64,000 nt of DNA from CAWUKT01 sp964352215 (GTDB lineage: Bacteria > Bacteroidota > Bacteroidia > J057 > JADKCL01). The DNA is taken from the NCBI GenBank assembly GCA_964352215.1, contig CAYGRE010000013.1, positions 1 through 64,000 on the forward strand, given 5' to 3'. The position numbers were made by a program, and so were the translations under genes. Shown here in pieces: positions 51,999 through 60,275 of this stretch. The notes below the pieces were generated by a model, which worked only from the letters and a program-made list of their open reading frames with translations, did no database searches and was not told where the DNA came from. Each line of letters opens with the position of its first letter. Position 1 is the first letter of the stretch.

Positions 51999-53156
51999 AT
52001 GTTCTGCACCAACACTGCGAAATTTCCTTTCTGGAGATTCTCATTTGTCCTCTTAATTCTAAGTTCCCTGGTCTTGTCATGCGGAGAAGATAAAGCCAGC
52101 GATGAGTTTATCATTTCAGGTCATATCACCAATAACCCACCGTCCAATCAGGTCCGGCTGGATCAACTCTTCCCGGATCGGATGGTAACTGTAGATTCCA
52201 CATTGCTGGGGGAAAATGGCTCCTTTCGTTTTCAAAGGAAGTCCCAAGGAGGAGAATTTTACCAAATCCGACTTCAATCCGGTTACAGCTTTCCCTTTTT
52301 TCCCGGCACCAATGTGATGGAGTTCAATGCGGATTTCCTCACTCCCAGAGGATGGAGTCTCACCGGTAGCGAGGAGAGTCTCAAGTTGAAGGACTTCCTT
52401 TCAGGTCGAGGAGAAAGGTTTGCAGCTTACCGAAAGGAAAAGCAGGCCATGAAGATGATCCCCAAAAACCAGGAGCTTGAGCGCTGGCGGGAGGCGGAAA
52501 AGCGAAGCGATATGGCCCTGATCGAAATGAGGAATTACCTCCGCACTTATATGGACACCGTTTCCATCCCCGAGTTCCGGGCTTTTGCAGCATTTTCAGG
52601 AAATATGGATGGAAATTACCATTACCTGCAAGGGATACGGGAAAGGTTGGAAAAGGAGCTGCCCGGTCATGAATTCACAAAGATCCTGGGTCAGCAATTG
52701 GATGTGCTTGGAAATGCATTCGTTCGAATATTGCCTCAGGATATCGTCGGTGTGAATCCGGAGGGAAAGGAAGTCCATCTGAGAGATGAAGTTGGGAAGA
52801 TGACATTGGTCTATTTCTGGGCCGGTTATTGTGCATACAGCCGACAAGAAAACCAGATTTTAAATTCCCTGTACGATCAATACAAGGACAAAGGCTTCAG
52901 CATATTTTCCCTCTCTATTGACGATGATCCTTCAGACTGGAGAAATGCAGTTCAGGAGGATGGCTTGCATTGGCCAGGACAAATCTGGTTGGAAAAGGGA
53001 TGGGATGCCCAGCTATTTGCAGAATGGGATGTGCCTTCGGTGCCGACAACTTATTTACTGGACCACCGGGGAATAATCAAGAGCAAAAACATTCGTGCGG
53101 CAGAACTCAGGGACAATATGGATGAATTGCTTGCAAAGTACCTGCCAGCCGAATAG
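51999..53156 (+). CDS. TlpA-like thiol-disulfide lipoprotein with altered active site
   Basis: The lipobox is V-L-S-C (Cys at residue 28). A DUF4369-like domain (residues about 37-125: F-I-I-S-G-H-I-T-N-N, G-S-F-R-F) and a helical linker follow, and then a TlpA/AhpC-type thioredoxin fold from about residue 245. The active-site loop is W-A-G-Y-C-A-Y-S-R, so C278 is kept but the second cysteine of the C-x-x-C is Ser281, and the usual Gly-Pro is Ala-Tyr. The cis-proline region V-P-T-T-Y-L-L-D is intact. It should sit on the periplasmic face of a membrane. With one cysteine it may be a monothiol enzyme, or inactive. Confidence 0.8.
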   Translation: MFCTNTAKFPFWRFSFVLLILSSLVLSCGEDKASDEFIISGHITNNPPSNQVRLDQLFPDRMVTVDSTLLGENGSFRFQRKSQGGEFYQIRLQSGYSFPFFPGTNVMEFNADFLTPRGWSLTGSEESLKLKDFLSGRGERFAAYRKEKQAMKMIPKNQELERWREAEKRSDMALIEMRNYLRTYMDTVSIPEFRAFAAFSGNMDGNYHYLQGIRERLEKELPGHEFTKILGQQLDVLGNAFVRILPQDIVGVNPEGKEVHLRDEVGKMTLVYFWAGYCAYSRQENQILNSLYDQYKDKGFSIFSLSIDDDPSDWRNAVQEDGLHWPGQIWLEKGWDAQLFAEWDVPSVPTTYLLDHRGIIKSKNIRAAELRDNMDELLAKYLPAE

Positions 53157-53231
53157 CCCTATTTCCCCCTTGTTAGCGCTAGAGCGTAAACTCAAGGAGA
53201 CAGCTGCCTGAAAGCTGGTGGACAAGATTGG

Positions 53232-53263
53232 TTTGAAAGCTCCCCTCAACCAGGATAAATTTA
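53232..53263 (+). promoter_or_regulatory. Promoter of the MORN-like gene
   Basis: TTTG at 53232-53235 and TAAATTTA at 53256-53263 are separated by 20 bases. The -7 element ends four bases before the ATG at 53268. Confidence 0.55.
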
Positions 53264-53267
53264 GGTC

Positions 53268-53687
53268 ATGAATAAGACCATCTTTCTTCTAGCCTTCTTC
53301 CTTTGCTCTTTTGTATTTGCTCAGGCTCAGGAACCTTATGCTTCCTACTACGACAATGGGATCAAGAAAGTCCAGGGAAACCGGGACGGGGATATGAAGC
53401 TCGGGGAGTGGACCTATTACTACGATGACGGATCCATTATGAAGACAGGGACCTACCAGGCTGGTTCACCAGTGGGGGAGTGGATCGAATATTACCGCAA
53501 TGGGCAGGAGAAGATGGTAGGAACCTTTGTAAAAAAAGGGGATAAGTCATACAAGCATGGAGAATGGACCTGGTACCACAAAAATGGGGCTCAAAAGACG
53601 AGCGGAACTTACCGGGGAGGGAAAAAAGTCGGAACCTGGAGAGAATACAATACGCTGGGAATAGAGATTGATAAGGTTGCTTACTGA
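53268..53687 (+). CDS. MORN/YwqK-like repeat secreted protein
   Basis: After a signal peptide (cleaved after F-A-Q-A-Q) the 139-residue protein has four to five repeats of the MORN/YwqK type: Y-Y-D-D-G-S-I-M-K-T-G-T-Y, E-Y-Y-R-N-G-Q-E-K-M-V-G-T-F, W-Y-H-K-N-G-A-Q-K-T-S-G-T-Y and a last one, each about 23 residues, interleaved with G-E-W or G-T-W. Such proteins are frequent in Bacteroidota and their function is largely unknown; the antitoxin label in databases is not supported here. Confidence 0.8.
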   Translation: MNKTIFLLAFFLCSFVFAQAQEPYASYYDNGIKKVQGNRDGDMKLGEWTYYYDDGSIMKTGTYQAGSPVGEWIEYYRNGQEKMVGTFVKKGDKSYKHGEWTWYHKNGAQKTSGTYRGGKKVGTWREYNTLGIEIDKVAY

Positions 53688-53808
53688 TAATCAATTACTT
53701 GTGTGATTTGTTGAGAAAAAAGAGGACCTTCACCAAACCTTGACTGTTTAGAATTGGTTATTGACTCGTTAAACAACTTCAGGATATATGTATCTTGGGG
53801 TAGTTAAA

Positions 53809-53834
53809 TAACTCAAGTAGATTTCTTTGAGTTA
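53809..53834. promoter_or_regulatory. Inverted repeat in the crt leader, possible operator
   Basis: TAACTCAA (53809-53816) and TTGAGTTA (53827-53834) are perfect inverted repeats with a 10-base spacer, 22 bases before crtI. A possible -7 element TATCTTGG lies upstream near 53791. Confidence 0.4.
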
Positions 53835-53856
53835 AAATGGTCCTTTAAGATAGTTT

Positions 53857-55338
53857 ATGCCGCATTCGGTCATTGTAATAGGAGCAGGTTTTGCCGGGAT
53901 ATCCGCAGCTACCAGCCTTGCCCAAAAAGGGTATCAGGTGAGGGTGCTGGAGAAAAATTCCATGGCTGGAGGGAGAGCTCGTTTGTTCAATGCTGAAGGG
54001 TTCAAATTTGACATGGGCCCCTCCTGGTATTGGATGCCCGATGTTTTTGAAACTTATTTCAAACAGTTCGGCAAGCAGCCATCAGATTACTATGACCTGA
54101 TTCGTCTGGACCCATCTTACCGGGTTTACTGGGGGGAAAACGATTTCTGGGACATACCTGCCAAGATGGCCGAAATTGAAGCCCTTCTGGATAAAACAGA
54201 ACCCGGTGCCGGAGCTAAGTTGAGAGAGTTTCTGGCTGAAGCTTCCTATAAGTATGAGGTTGGTATCAATGACTTGGTGTACAAGCCAGGTCGGTCCCTC
54301 ATGGAATTCGCAGATTGGAGGGTCGTCAAAGGCGTTTTTAAATTGCACCTGCTCCAGTCCTTCGCCAAGTATGTCAGGAAATACTTCTCTGATCCAAGGA
54401 TCCTTAGTTTGATTGAGTTCCCGGTCTTGTTTCTCGGTGCCAAGCCCAAAGATACACCGGCTTTGTACAGCCTGATGAACTATGCGGATATGGAATTGGG
54501 GACCTGGTATCCTCCCGGAGGTATGCATGAAGTCGTGAAGGGAATGCAAACCCTGGCAGAAGAGATGGGGGTTAAGTTTACCTTCGACGCTGAGGTCAAG
54601 GAAATTCGGGTCTCAAATGGAACAGCACGCGAAGTCATAACCGATGGTGAAACCTATAGCGCTGACATTATCGTCGGTGGGGGAGATTATCACCATATAG
54701 AGCAACATCTGTTGCCAGAAGAATCCCGCAAGTATTCCACGTCCTATTGGGACAATAGAACGATGGCCCCTTCTTGCCTGCTCTTTTACCTGGGAGTGAA
54801 TAAGCGATTGAAGAACCTGCTCCACCACAATCTCTTCTTCGATGAGGATTTTGACAACCATGCAGTAGAGATTTACGATACGCCTCAGTGGCCATCCAAT
54901 CCCTTGTTCTATGCATGTGTTCCCTCCGTGACCGATTCCACTGTTGCTCCGGAAGGCATGGAAAACTTGTTTCTGTTGATGCCAGTGGCTCCCGGACTTG
55001 AAGGGGACGATGAAACCATGCGGGAAAAATATTATGATATCCTGATGGAGCGTTTAGAACGTGTGACCGGACAAAACGTGAGGGATCATATCATTTTTAA
55101 GCGTAGTTACGCCCATAGCGACTTTGTTTCGGATTACCATGCCTTTAAAGGAAATGCTTACGGACTGGCCAATACCCTCCGCCAGACGGCTATACTAAAA
55201 CCTTCCTTGAAAAGTAAGAAAGTCCGCAATCTTTATTATACAGGTCAATTGACCACACCTGGCCCGGGAGTTCCTCCCTCGTTGATTTCCGGGACCGTTG
55301 TAGCCAGAGAAATTGAAAAAGAATTCAAAAACGTCTGA
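53857..55338 (+). CDS. crtI: Phytoene desaturase
   Basis: The 493-residue protein has the FAD-binding Rossmann N-terminus V-I-V-I-G-A-G-F-A-G-I-S-A-A, the R-A-R-L-F-N segment of the CrtI family and the C-terminal V-P-P-S-L-I-S-G substrate/FAD cap signature (P-G-P-G-V-P-P). It converts phytoene to lycopene at the membrane by four desaturations. It is the first gene of a seven-gene operon and lies two bases ahead of crtB. A second homologue, crtD, lies further down the operon; this one is called CrtI from its position next to crtB. Confidence 0.9.
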   Translation: MPHSVIVIGAGFAGISAATSLAQKGYQVRVLEKNSMAGGRARLFNAEGFKFDMGPSWYWMPDVFETYFKQFGKQPSDYYDLIRLDPSYRVYWGENDFWDIPAKMAEIEALLDKTEPGAGAKLREFLAEASYKYEVGINDLVYKPGRSLMEFADWRVVKGVFKLHLLQSFAKYVRKYFSDPRILSLIEFPVLFLGAKPKDTPALYSLMNYADMELGTWYPPGGMHEVVKGMQTLAEEMGVKFTFDAEVKEIRVSNGTAREVITDGETYSADIIVGGGDYHHIEQHLLPEESRKYSTSYWDNRTMAPSCLLFYLGVNKRLKNLLHHNLFFDEDFDNHAVEIYDTPQWPSNPLFYACVPSVTDSTVAPEGMENLFLLMPVAPGLEGDDETMREKYYDILMERLERVTGQNVRDHIIFKRSYAHSDFVSDYHAFKGNAYGLANTLRQTAILKPSLKSKKVRNLYYTGQLTTPGPGVPPSLISGTVVAREIEKEFKNV

Positions 55339-55340
55339 GT

Positions 55341-56177
55341 ATGAAAGCCCTTTTCGATGATGTTTCCATCCGATGCAGTAAAATGACGACGAAGTCTTAT
55401 AGTACCTCGTTCTCATTGGGCATCCGCTTCTTGCACAAACGATTCAGGAACCCGATCTATGCCATTTACGGATTTGTTCGTTTCGCTGATGAAATTGTAG
55501 ATACCTTCCACGATTACGATAAGAAAGAGCTGTTTAGACGATTCCGTCAGGATACCTACCTGGCACTTGAAGAGGGGATTAGCCTCAATCCGATCCTGAA
55601 TGCTTTTCAGGATACCGTAAAGCGGTTCAACATCCCCCTTAAACTGATTGATACCTTCCTCGACAGCATGGAAATGGACCTGGAAGAGCGGGAGTATGAC
55701 CAGGCTGAATACGAGAAATACATACTGGGCTCGGCAGAAGTAGTGGGTCTGATGTGTCTCTATGTCTTTGTAGATGGCAATAAGGAATCCTACCAGCACC
55801 TGGAATACAATGCTATGCGTCTTGGGAGTGCATTCCAGAAAATCAATTTTCTCAGGGACCTTCAGGCAGATTACAAAGAGTTGGGACGAACTTATTTTCC
55901 CGGAGTTGAGATGGAGCACTTTGATAGAAATACCAAGGCGGAGATAGAAGCAGATATTGAAAAAGACTTTGACGATGGGTATGCCGGAATTATCCAATTG
56001 CCCAAGGATACACGTTTTGGGGTGTACATGGCTTACAAATACTACCGGCGCCTTTTCAGCAAAATACGCTCTCTGCCCTACAACCGGATCATGGAGGAGC
56101 GGGTACGCATTCCAAACCAAAGGAAATACGCACTCTTCGTCGGATCCCTGCTCCGCCACCAATTCAATATGCTCTAA
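55341..56177 (+). CDS. crtB: Phytoene synthase
   Basis: The 278-residue protein carries the two Asp-rich motifs of prenyl synthases (D-E-I-V-D in F-V-R-F-A-D-E-I-V-D, and F-L-R-D-L-Q-A-D-Y), with K-S-Y-S-T-S-F-S near the start and R-T-Y-F-P downstream of the second motif. It condenses two GGPP into phytoene. No crtE is in the window, so GGPP is supplied from elsewhere. Confidence 0.95.
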   Translation: MKALFDDVSIRCSKMTTKSYSTSFSLGIRFLHKRFRNPIYAIYGFVRFADEIVDTFHDYDKKELFRRFRQDTYLALEEGISLNPILNAFQDTVKRFNIPLKLIDTFLDSMEMDLEEREYDQAEYEKYILGSAEVVGLMCLYVFVDGNKESYQHLEYNAMRLGSAFQKINFLRDLQADYKELGRTYFPGVEMEHFDRNTKAEIEADIEKDFDDGYAGIIQLPKDTRFGVYMAYKYYRRLFSKIRSLPYNRIMEERVRIPNQRKYALFVGSLLRHQFNML

Positions 56178-56230
56178 ACAGATTATTTTCAAGATTATTC
56201 CCGAATTTTGGCTCCGACAACAACGAGTTC

Positions 56231-56773
56231 ATGGCAGAAGAACAAGTAATATTGGTTGATGAGAAGGACAATGTCCTGGGTACCATGGAAAAAATGGAGG
56301 CCCACTACAAAGGTTTACTTCATCGTGCATTCTCCGTTTTTGTATTCAACTCTAAGGGCGAGTTAATGCTACAGCAGCGTGCTGCCCATAAGTACCATTC
56401 TCCTGAGCTGTGGACCAATACTTGTTGCAGTCATCCGCGTCTGGGTGAGGAATTGGAGGATGCAGCCCATCGCCGCATGCAGGAGGAAATGGGATTTGAT
56501 TGCACATTGACCTACGGATTCAATTTTATTTACAAGAAGCAAGTCGGTGCGTTGATCGAGCACGAGTTGGACCATGTTTGGCTTGGATTCTCAGATATTG
56601 AGCCTGTCCTCAATCCTGAAGAAGTACAGGATTGGCGTTATATGAGCCTCGAAGAGATCAGAAATGATCTGGTATCCCAACCAGACACTTATACAGAATG
56701 GTTCAAGATTTGTTTCGAGGAAGTAAGCAAGCATTTCGAAACCCTGCGCATGCCAACTGCACCCAATTCATGA
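56231..56773 (+). CDS. idi: Isopentenyl-diphosphate delta-isomerase (type I, Nudix)
   Basis: The 180-residue protein is a type I IDI: W-T-N-T-C-C-S-H-P-R with the metal-binding His and catalytic Cys, a Nudix-like helix R-R-M-Q-E-E-M-G-F, and E-L-D-H-V-W-L-G near residue 115. It interconverts IPP and DMAPP, raising precursor supply. Its place inside the crt operon is consistent with that role. Confidence 0.95.
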   Translation: MAEEQVILVDEKDNVLGTMEKMEAHYKGLLHRAFSVFVFNSKGELMLQQRAAHKYHSPELWTNTCCSHPRLGEELEDAAHRRMQEEMGFDCTLTYGFNFIYKKQVGALIEHELDHVWLGFSDIEPVLNPEEVQDWRYMSLEEIRNDLVSQPDTYTEWFKICFEEVSKHFETLRMPTAPNS

Positions 56774-56777
56774 TGAG

Positions 56778-58340
56778 ATGAAGAAGGCCGTTGTCATCGG
56801 AGCAGGTATTGCCGGGATCGCAGCATCCATTCGCCTGGCTGTTAAAGGCTATCAGGTTCAGGTGTATGAGGCCAATTCCTACCCCGGTGGTAAACTGAGT
56901 GCTTTTGAGCAGGATGGCTTCAGATTCGATGCTGGCCCTTCTCTATTCACCATGCCCCACCTGGTTGATGAGCTTTTCAAACTTGCCGGCAAGGAACCTA
57001 CGGAGTACTTCCGTTATCAACCTCTTACCAATGTCTGTAATTACTACTTTCCTGACGGAACAGAAATTCAGGGCAAGGGCAATCCTGAAGATTTTGCCGT
57101 AGAAGTCGAGGCTAAGCTCGGAGTGCCGGCAAAGGTGGTAAAGGATTATTTTGACAGGTCTGAGATGAAATACCGGAAAACCAAAGGGGTATTTCTCGAG
57201 CGCTCTCTGCACAAATTTAGCACCTATCTCAAGAAGGATACCATGATCGGTATCCTGAATTTGTACCGTCTGGGAATCTTCAATAGCCTTTCTCAGGAGA
57301 ATGAAAGGCGCTTGAAGCATCCCAAGTTGGTCCAGTTGTTTAACCGTTACGCGACTTACAACGGCTCCAATCCTTATACGACTCCGGGTATCATGAGTAT
57401 GATCCCCCATTTGGAGCATGGGATTGGCGCAGCGGTACCCACCGGGGGGATGCACGCCATCACCGAATCATTGGTGAAATTGAGCAAGGATCTCGGGGTC
57501 AACTACCACCTCAGTCAGCGTGTGGAAAGAATCGTCGTAGAGGCGGGAAGGGCAAGAGGGATTTTGGTCAACGAAAAAGTGGTTGAAGCTGATCTGGTGG
57601 TATCCAATGTAGATATCTACCCGGCCTACCGGAACCTGATGCCTGAGCAAAAGGCCCCGGAAAAGATTTTGGAACACGAGCGTTCTTCCTCAGCCTTGAT
57701 TTATTACTGGGGAATAGACCCGTCGGGAACGAATGGGTCCGCTACCCCTGCAGCCCAAGCATCGTTTTCGAAACTGGATTTGCACAATATCTTCTTCTCA
57801 GAAGATTATGAGCAAGAGTTCCGGGAGATATTTGAAGAAGGGACAGTAGGGGACGATCCCACTGTTTACATCAATATTACTTCAAAATACGAAGCCGGGG
57901 ATGCTCCCCAAGGGATGCAAAATTGGTTTGTTATGGTCAATGTCCCCTGCAACCAGGGGCAGAATTGGGACCGGCTCCGTCGGCATACCCGGAAGCGAGT
58001 GATCGAAAAAATTTCCAGTATGCTCCAGGTCGAATTGGAATCTCATATCGTCACCGAAGATTACCTTGATCCCATCCGGATCGAGGAGCGCACCGGGAGC
58101 TACCGTGGAGCCCTGTACGGTGCCAGTTCCAACGATCGAATGGCAGCATTTTTCCGGCACGCCAATTTCTCCCGTAAGATCAAAAACCTTTATTTTTGCG
58201 GAGGGAGTGTGCATCCGGGTGGAGGAATTCCCCTTTGCTTGCTCTCCGCCAAGATTGTCGCAGACCTGGTGGGTCCTTCGGTCGGACCACTTCCAAGCTC
58301 GGGGTCTCCGGTAGCAGAAAAGAAAATGATCGTCTCCTGA
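56778..58340 (+). CDS. crtD: Carotenoid 3,4-desaturase (CrtD-like, CrtI family)
   Basis: The 520-residue protein has the FAD motif V-V-I-G-A-G-I-A-G-I-A-A-S-I-R and the CrtI C-terminal H-P-G-G-G-I-P-L-C. It is paralogous to crtI in the same operon. Together with cruF next to it, the operon implies a 3,4-desaturase acting on the 1-hydroxylated open end of gamma-carotene, as in saproxanthin- and myxol-type carotenoids. The assignment to CrtD instead of a second CrtI is from context. Its stop codon overlaps the start of cruF by one base. Confidence 0.8.
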   Translation: MKKAVVIGAGIAGIAASIRLAVKGYQVQVYEANSYPGGKLSAFEQDGFRFDAGPSLFTMPHLVDELFKLAGKEPTEYFRYQPLTNVCNYYFPDGTEIQGKGNPEDFAVEVEAKLGVPAKVVKDYFDRSEMKYRKTKGVFLERSLHKFSTYLKKDTMIGILNLYRLGIFNSLSQENERRLKHPKLVQLFNRYATYNGSNPYTTPGIMSMIPHLEHGIGAAVPTGGMHAITESLVKLSKDLGVNYHLSQRVERIVVEAGRARGILVNEKVVEADLVVSNVDIYPAYRNLMPEQKAPEKILEHERSSSALIYYWGIDPSGTNGSATPAAQASFSKLDLHNIFFSEDYEQEFREIFEEGTVGDDPTVYINITSKYEAGDAPQGMQNWFVMVNVPCNQGQNWDRLRRHTRKRVIEKISSMLQVELESHIVTEDYLDPIRIEERTGSYRGALYGASSNDRMAAFFRHANFSRKIKNLYFCGGSVHPGGGIPLCLLSAKIVADLVGPSVGPLPSSGSPVAEKKMIVS

Positions 58341-59002
58341 TGAGTGAGGTTTTGCAGAAATACCGTGAACTTTTTCCCCGTTACAAGGCAATTTTCAGCC
58401 TTGGGATACTGGTCATTGTGTATGCGGTGGGTATGATAGGTTTGCAAACGGACTCTTCAGACTGGTTTCTGGCCGCGACCCCCATTACATTGCTCCTGAG
58501 TGCAGGGGCCTTGCTTTGGAACCATTCGGATTGGAACTTTTCCTTCGTGGTCGTAATGGCTATCTGCCTCTTGACGGGCTATTTTGTAGAAGTTGTCGGG
58601 GTCTCCACGGGCCTTATTTTTGGTGAATATTGGTACGGAGCCACCCTTGGGCCACAGTTCCTTGATGTTCCCTTGATGATCTCGGTCAATTGGCTGCTGT
58701 TAGTCTATTGTACTGGTAGTATTGTGGCACCTACCCGTTGGCCAGGATTCATCAAAGCAGCTATTTCGGCTGCGCTGATGACTGGTTTGGATGTGCTCAT
58801 CGAGCCAGTCGCGATGAACTTTGACTTTTGGCAATGGCAGGACGGAATTATCCCCTGGCAAAATTACCTGGCTTGGTTTGTAATCTCTTATGCCCTCTTG
58901 CTGCTGTTCCATTATTTGAAATTCGATAAACAAAACAGACTTGGATTTGGTATCTATGTCATCCAGGTCGTCTTTTTTGGCACCTTGAACCTGACGCATT
59001 GA
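58340..59002 (+). CDS. cruF: Carotenoid 1,2-hydratase CruF (DUF422 family)
   Basis: The 220-residue protein has about seven membrane helices and the DUF422 phrases G-L-I-F-G-E-Y-W-Y-G, L-D-V-P-L-M-I-S-V-N-W-L-L and D-V-L-I-E-P-V-A. CruF adds water at the 1,2 double bond of the open (psi) end of carotenes. The ATG overlaps the TGA stop of crtD (ATGA), so the genes are translationally coupled. A longer frame from 58196 lies inside crtD and is rejected. Confidence 0.85.
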   Translation: MSEVLQKYRELFPRYKAIFSLGILVIVYAVGMIGLQTDSSDWFLAATPITLLLSAGALLWNHSDWNFSFVVVMAICLLTGYFVEVVGVSTGLIFGEYWYGATLGPQFLDVPLMISVNWLLLVYCTGSIVAPTRWPGFIKAAISAALMTGLDVLIEPVAMNFDFWQWQDGIIPWQNYLAWFVISYALLLLFHYLKFDKQNRLGFGIYVIQVVFFGTLNLTH

Positions 59003-59005
59003 ACT

Positions 59006-59476
59006 ATGCAGATAGCAATAAATATTTTAGCTCTGATCGGCACTTTCTTCTTCATGGAGTTTATGGCGTGGTTTACCCATAAGTACGTGATGCATGGAAT
59101 CCTCTGGGTTCTACACAAGGATCACCACCAGAAAGAGCCAGGGTTTTTCGAAAAGAATGACAGCTTCTTTCTCATTTTCGCTGTTCCCTCCTGGCTGTTG
59201 ATCATGACCGGGATGATGGGTGGCTTTGACATCAGGGTATGGATCGGGGCTGGGATTGCCCTGTATGGGATCACCTATTTTCTGGTCCATGATGTTTTCA
59301 TTCACCGCCGTTTTAATTGGCTCAAGCGCACTGACAATGCCTATTTCCGTGCGATCCGCAAAGCCCATAAAGTCCATCACAAGCACCTGGGTAAAGGTGA
59401 CGGTGAATGCTTTGGCATGTTGATCATTCCGTTTAAGTACTTGCGGGAATCCAAGAAAATGGTCAAACGGGCCTGA
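59006..59476 (+). CDS. crtZ: Beta-carotene 3-hydroxylase CrtZ
   Basis: The 156-residue membrane protein has the four His motifs of the fatty acid hydroxylase/CrtZ family: F-T-H-K-Y-V-M-H, H-K-D-H-H, H-D-V-F-I-H-R-R and H-K-V-H-H. It is a diiron enzyme that adds a 3-hydroxyl to a beta-ionone ring. It lies three bases after cruF. Confidence 0.93.
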   Translation: MQIAINILALIGTFFFMEFMAWFTHKYVMHGILWVLHKDHHQKEPGFFEKNDSFFLIFAVPSWLLIMTGMMGGFDIRVWIGAGIALYGITYFLVHDVFIHRRFNWLKRTDNAYFRAIRKAHKVHHKHLGKGDGECFGMLIIPFKYLRESKKMVKRA

Positions 59477-59477
59477 A

Positions 59478-60200
59478 ATGTACATTTACCTTTATCTGCA
59501 CCTCGCCACCCTGGCCTACCCGCTGGCCCAAAGTTTCGAGCGTAGGTTGAAGTATTGGAAAAAGTGGAAAGCCCTCTTTCCCGGCATCGCAGTCGGGCTC
59601 ACCATTTTCATCATTTGGGACATTCTCTTTACGGAAGCCGGATTCTGGGGATTCAATCCCGAATACCTGATCGGGGTCAACCTCTTTGGGCTCCCGATCG
59701 AAGAATGGCTTTTCTTTGTCACGGTTCCCTTTGCCTGTGTCTTCATCTACGAATGTGTTATTTACTTTATTCCGAAAGATGTCACCCGCAAGATCAAGTT
59801 GCCCATTGCCCTGGTTCTGATGACCGGCTCCCTGGCCATGGCCATCGTATTTTGGGATAAGTGGTATACCACCACCGCATTCGGGTTCCTGGCGCTTGTG
59901 CTCGCCATCAATGTTTTTCTTTTAAGAAGCCCCTGGCTGGGTAGGTTTTTCATCGCCTGGGCGATTGCCGCGGTGCCGTTTTTCCTGGTCAATGGGGTAT
60001 TGACGGGTACCTGGATCGAAGGGGAAGTTGTCTGGTACAACGATGCCGAAAACCTGGGGATGCGATTCGGGACGATTCCATTCGAGGACTACTTTTATGG
60101 AATGGGACTGATGCTCATCGACGTCACCATCTATGAGTTATTGCTCAAAAGATGGGGCAGCAAAGGAGAACTCCTCAATGCAGATTCCCAGACTGGCTAA
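59478..60200 (+). CDS. crtYcd: Lycopene cyclase, CrtYcd-type fused heterodimer domains
   Basis: The 240-residue membrane protein contains two homologous lycopene cyclase domains in one chain. The first has F-W-G-F-N-P-E-Y-L-I-G and L-P-I-E-E-W-L-F-F, the second W-Y-N-D-A-E-N-L-G-M-R-F-G-T-I-P-F-E-D-Y. It cyclises the psi end of lycopene to a beta ring. It is the last gene of the operon, one base after crtZ. Confidence 0.88.
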   Translation: MYIYLYLHLATLAYPLAQSFERRLKYWKKWKALFPGIAVGLTIFIIWDILFTEAGFWGFNPEYLIGVNLFGLPIEEWLFFVTVPFACVFIYECVIYFIPKDVTRKIKLPIALVLMTGSLAMAIVFWDKWYTTTAFGFLALVLAINVFLLRSPWLGRFFIAWAIAAVPFFLVNGVLTGTWIEGEVVWYNDAENLGMRFGTIPFEDYFYGMGLMLIDVTIYELLLKRWGSKGELLNADSQTG

Positions 60201-60260
60201 TCTCATTCCGTAAAACCTTCCACGCTCTTCGCGGTTACATAGTTGAACCATGAAATTGTT

Positions 60261-60268
60261 TACCTTTA
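60261..60268 (+). promoter_or_regulatory. -7 element before bshA
   Basis: TACCTTTA (7 of 8 matches) ends seven bases before the ATG of bshA at 60276. A TTG lies 15 bases upstream. Confidence 0.45.
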
Positions 60269-60275
60269 GCCGCGT

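Noticed and set aside
58196..58340. Upstream extension of the cruF frame
   Set aside because: It lies inside crtD. The ATGA overlap at 58340 gives the expected CruF N-terminus.
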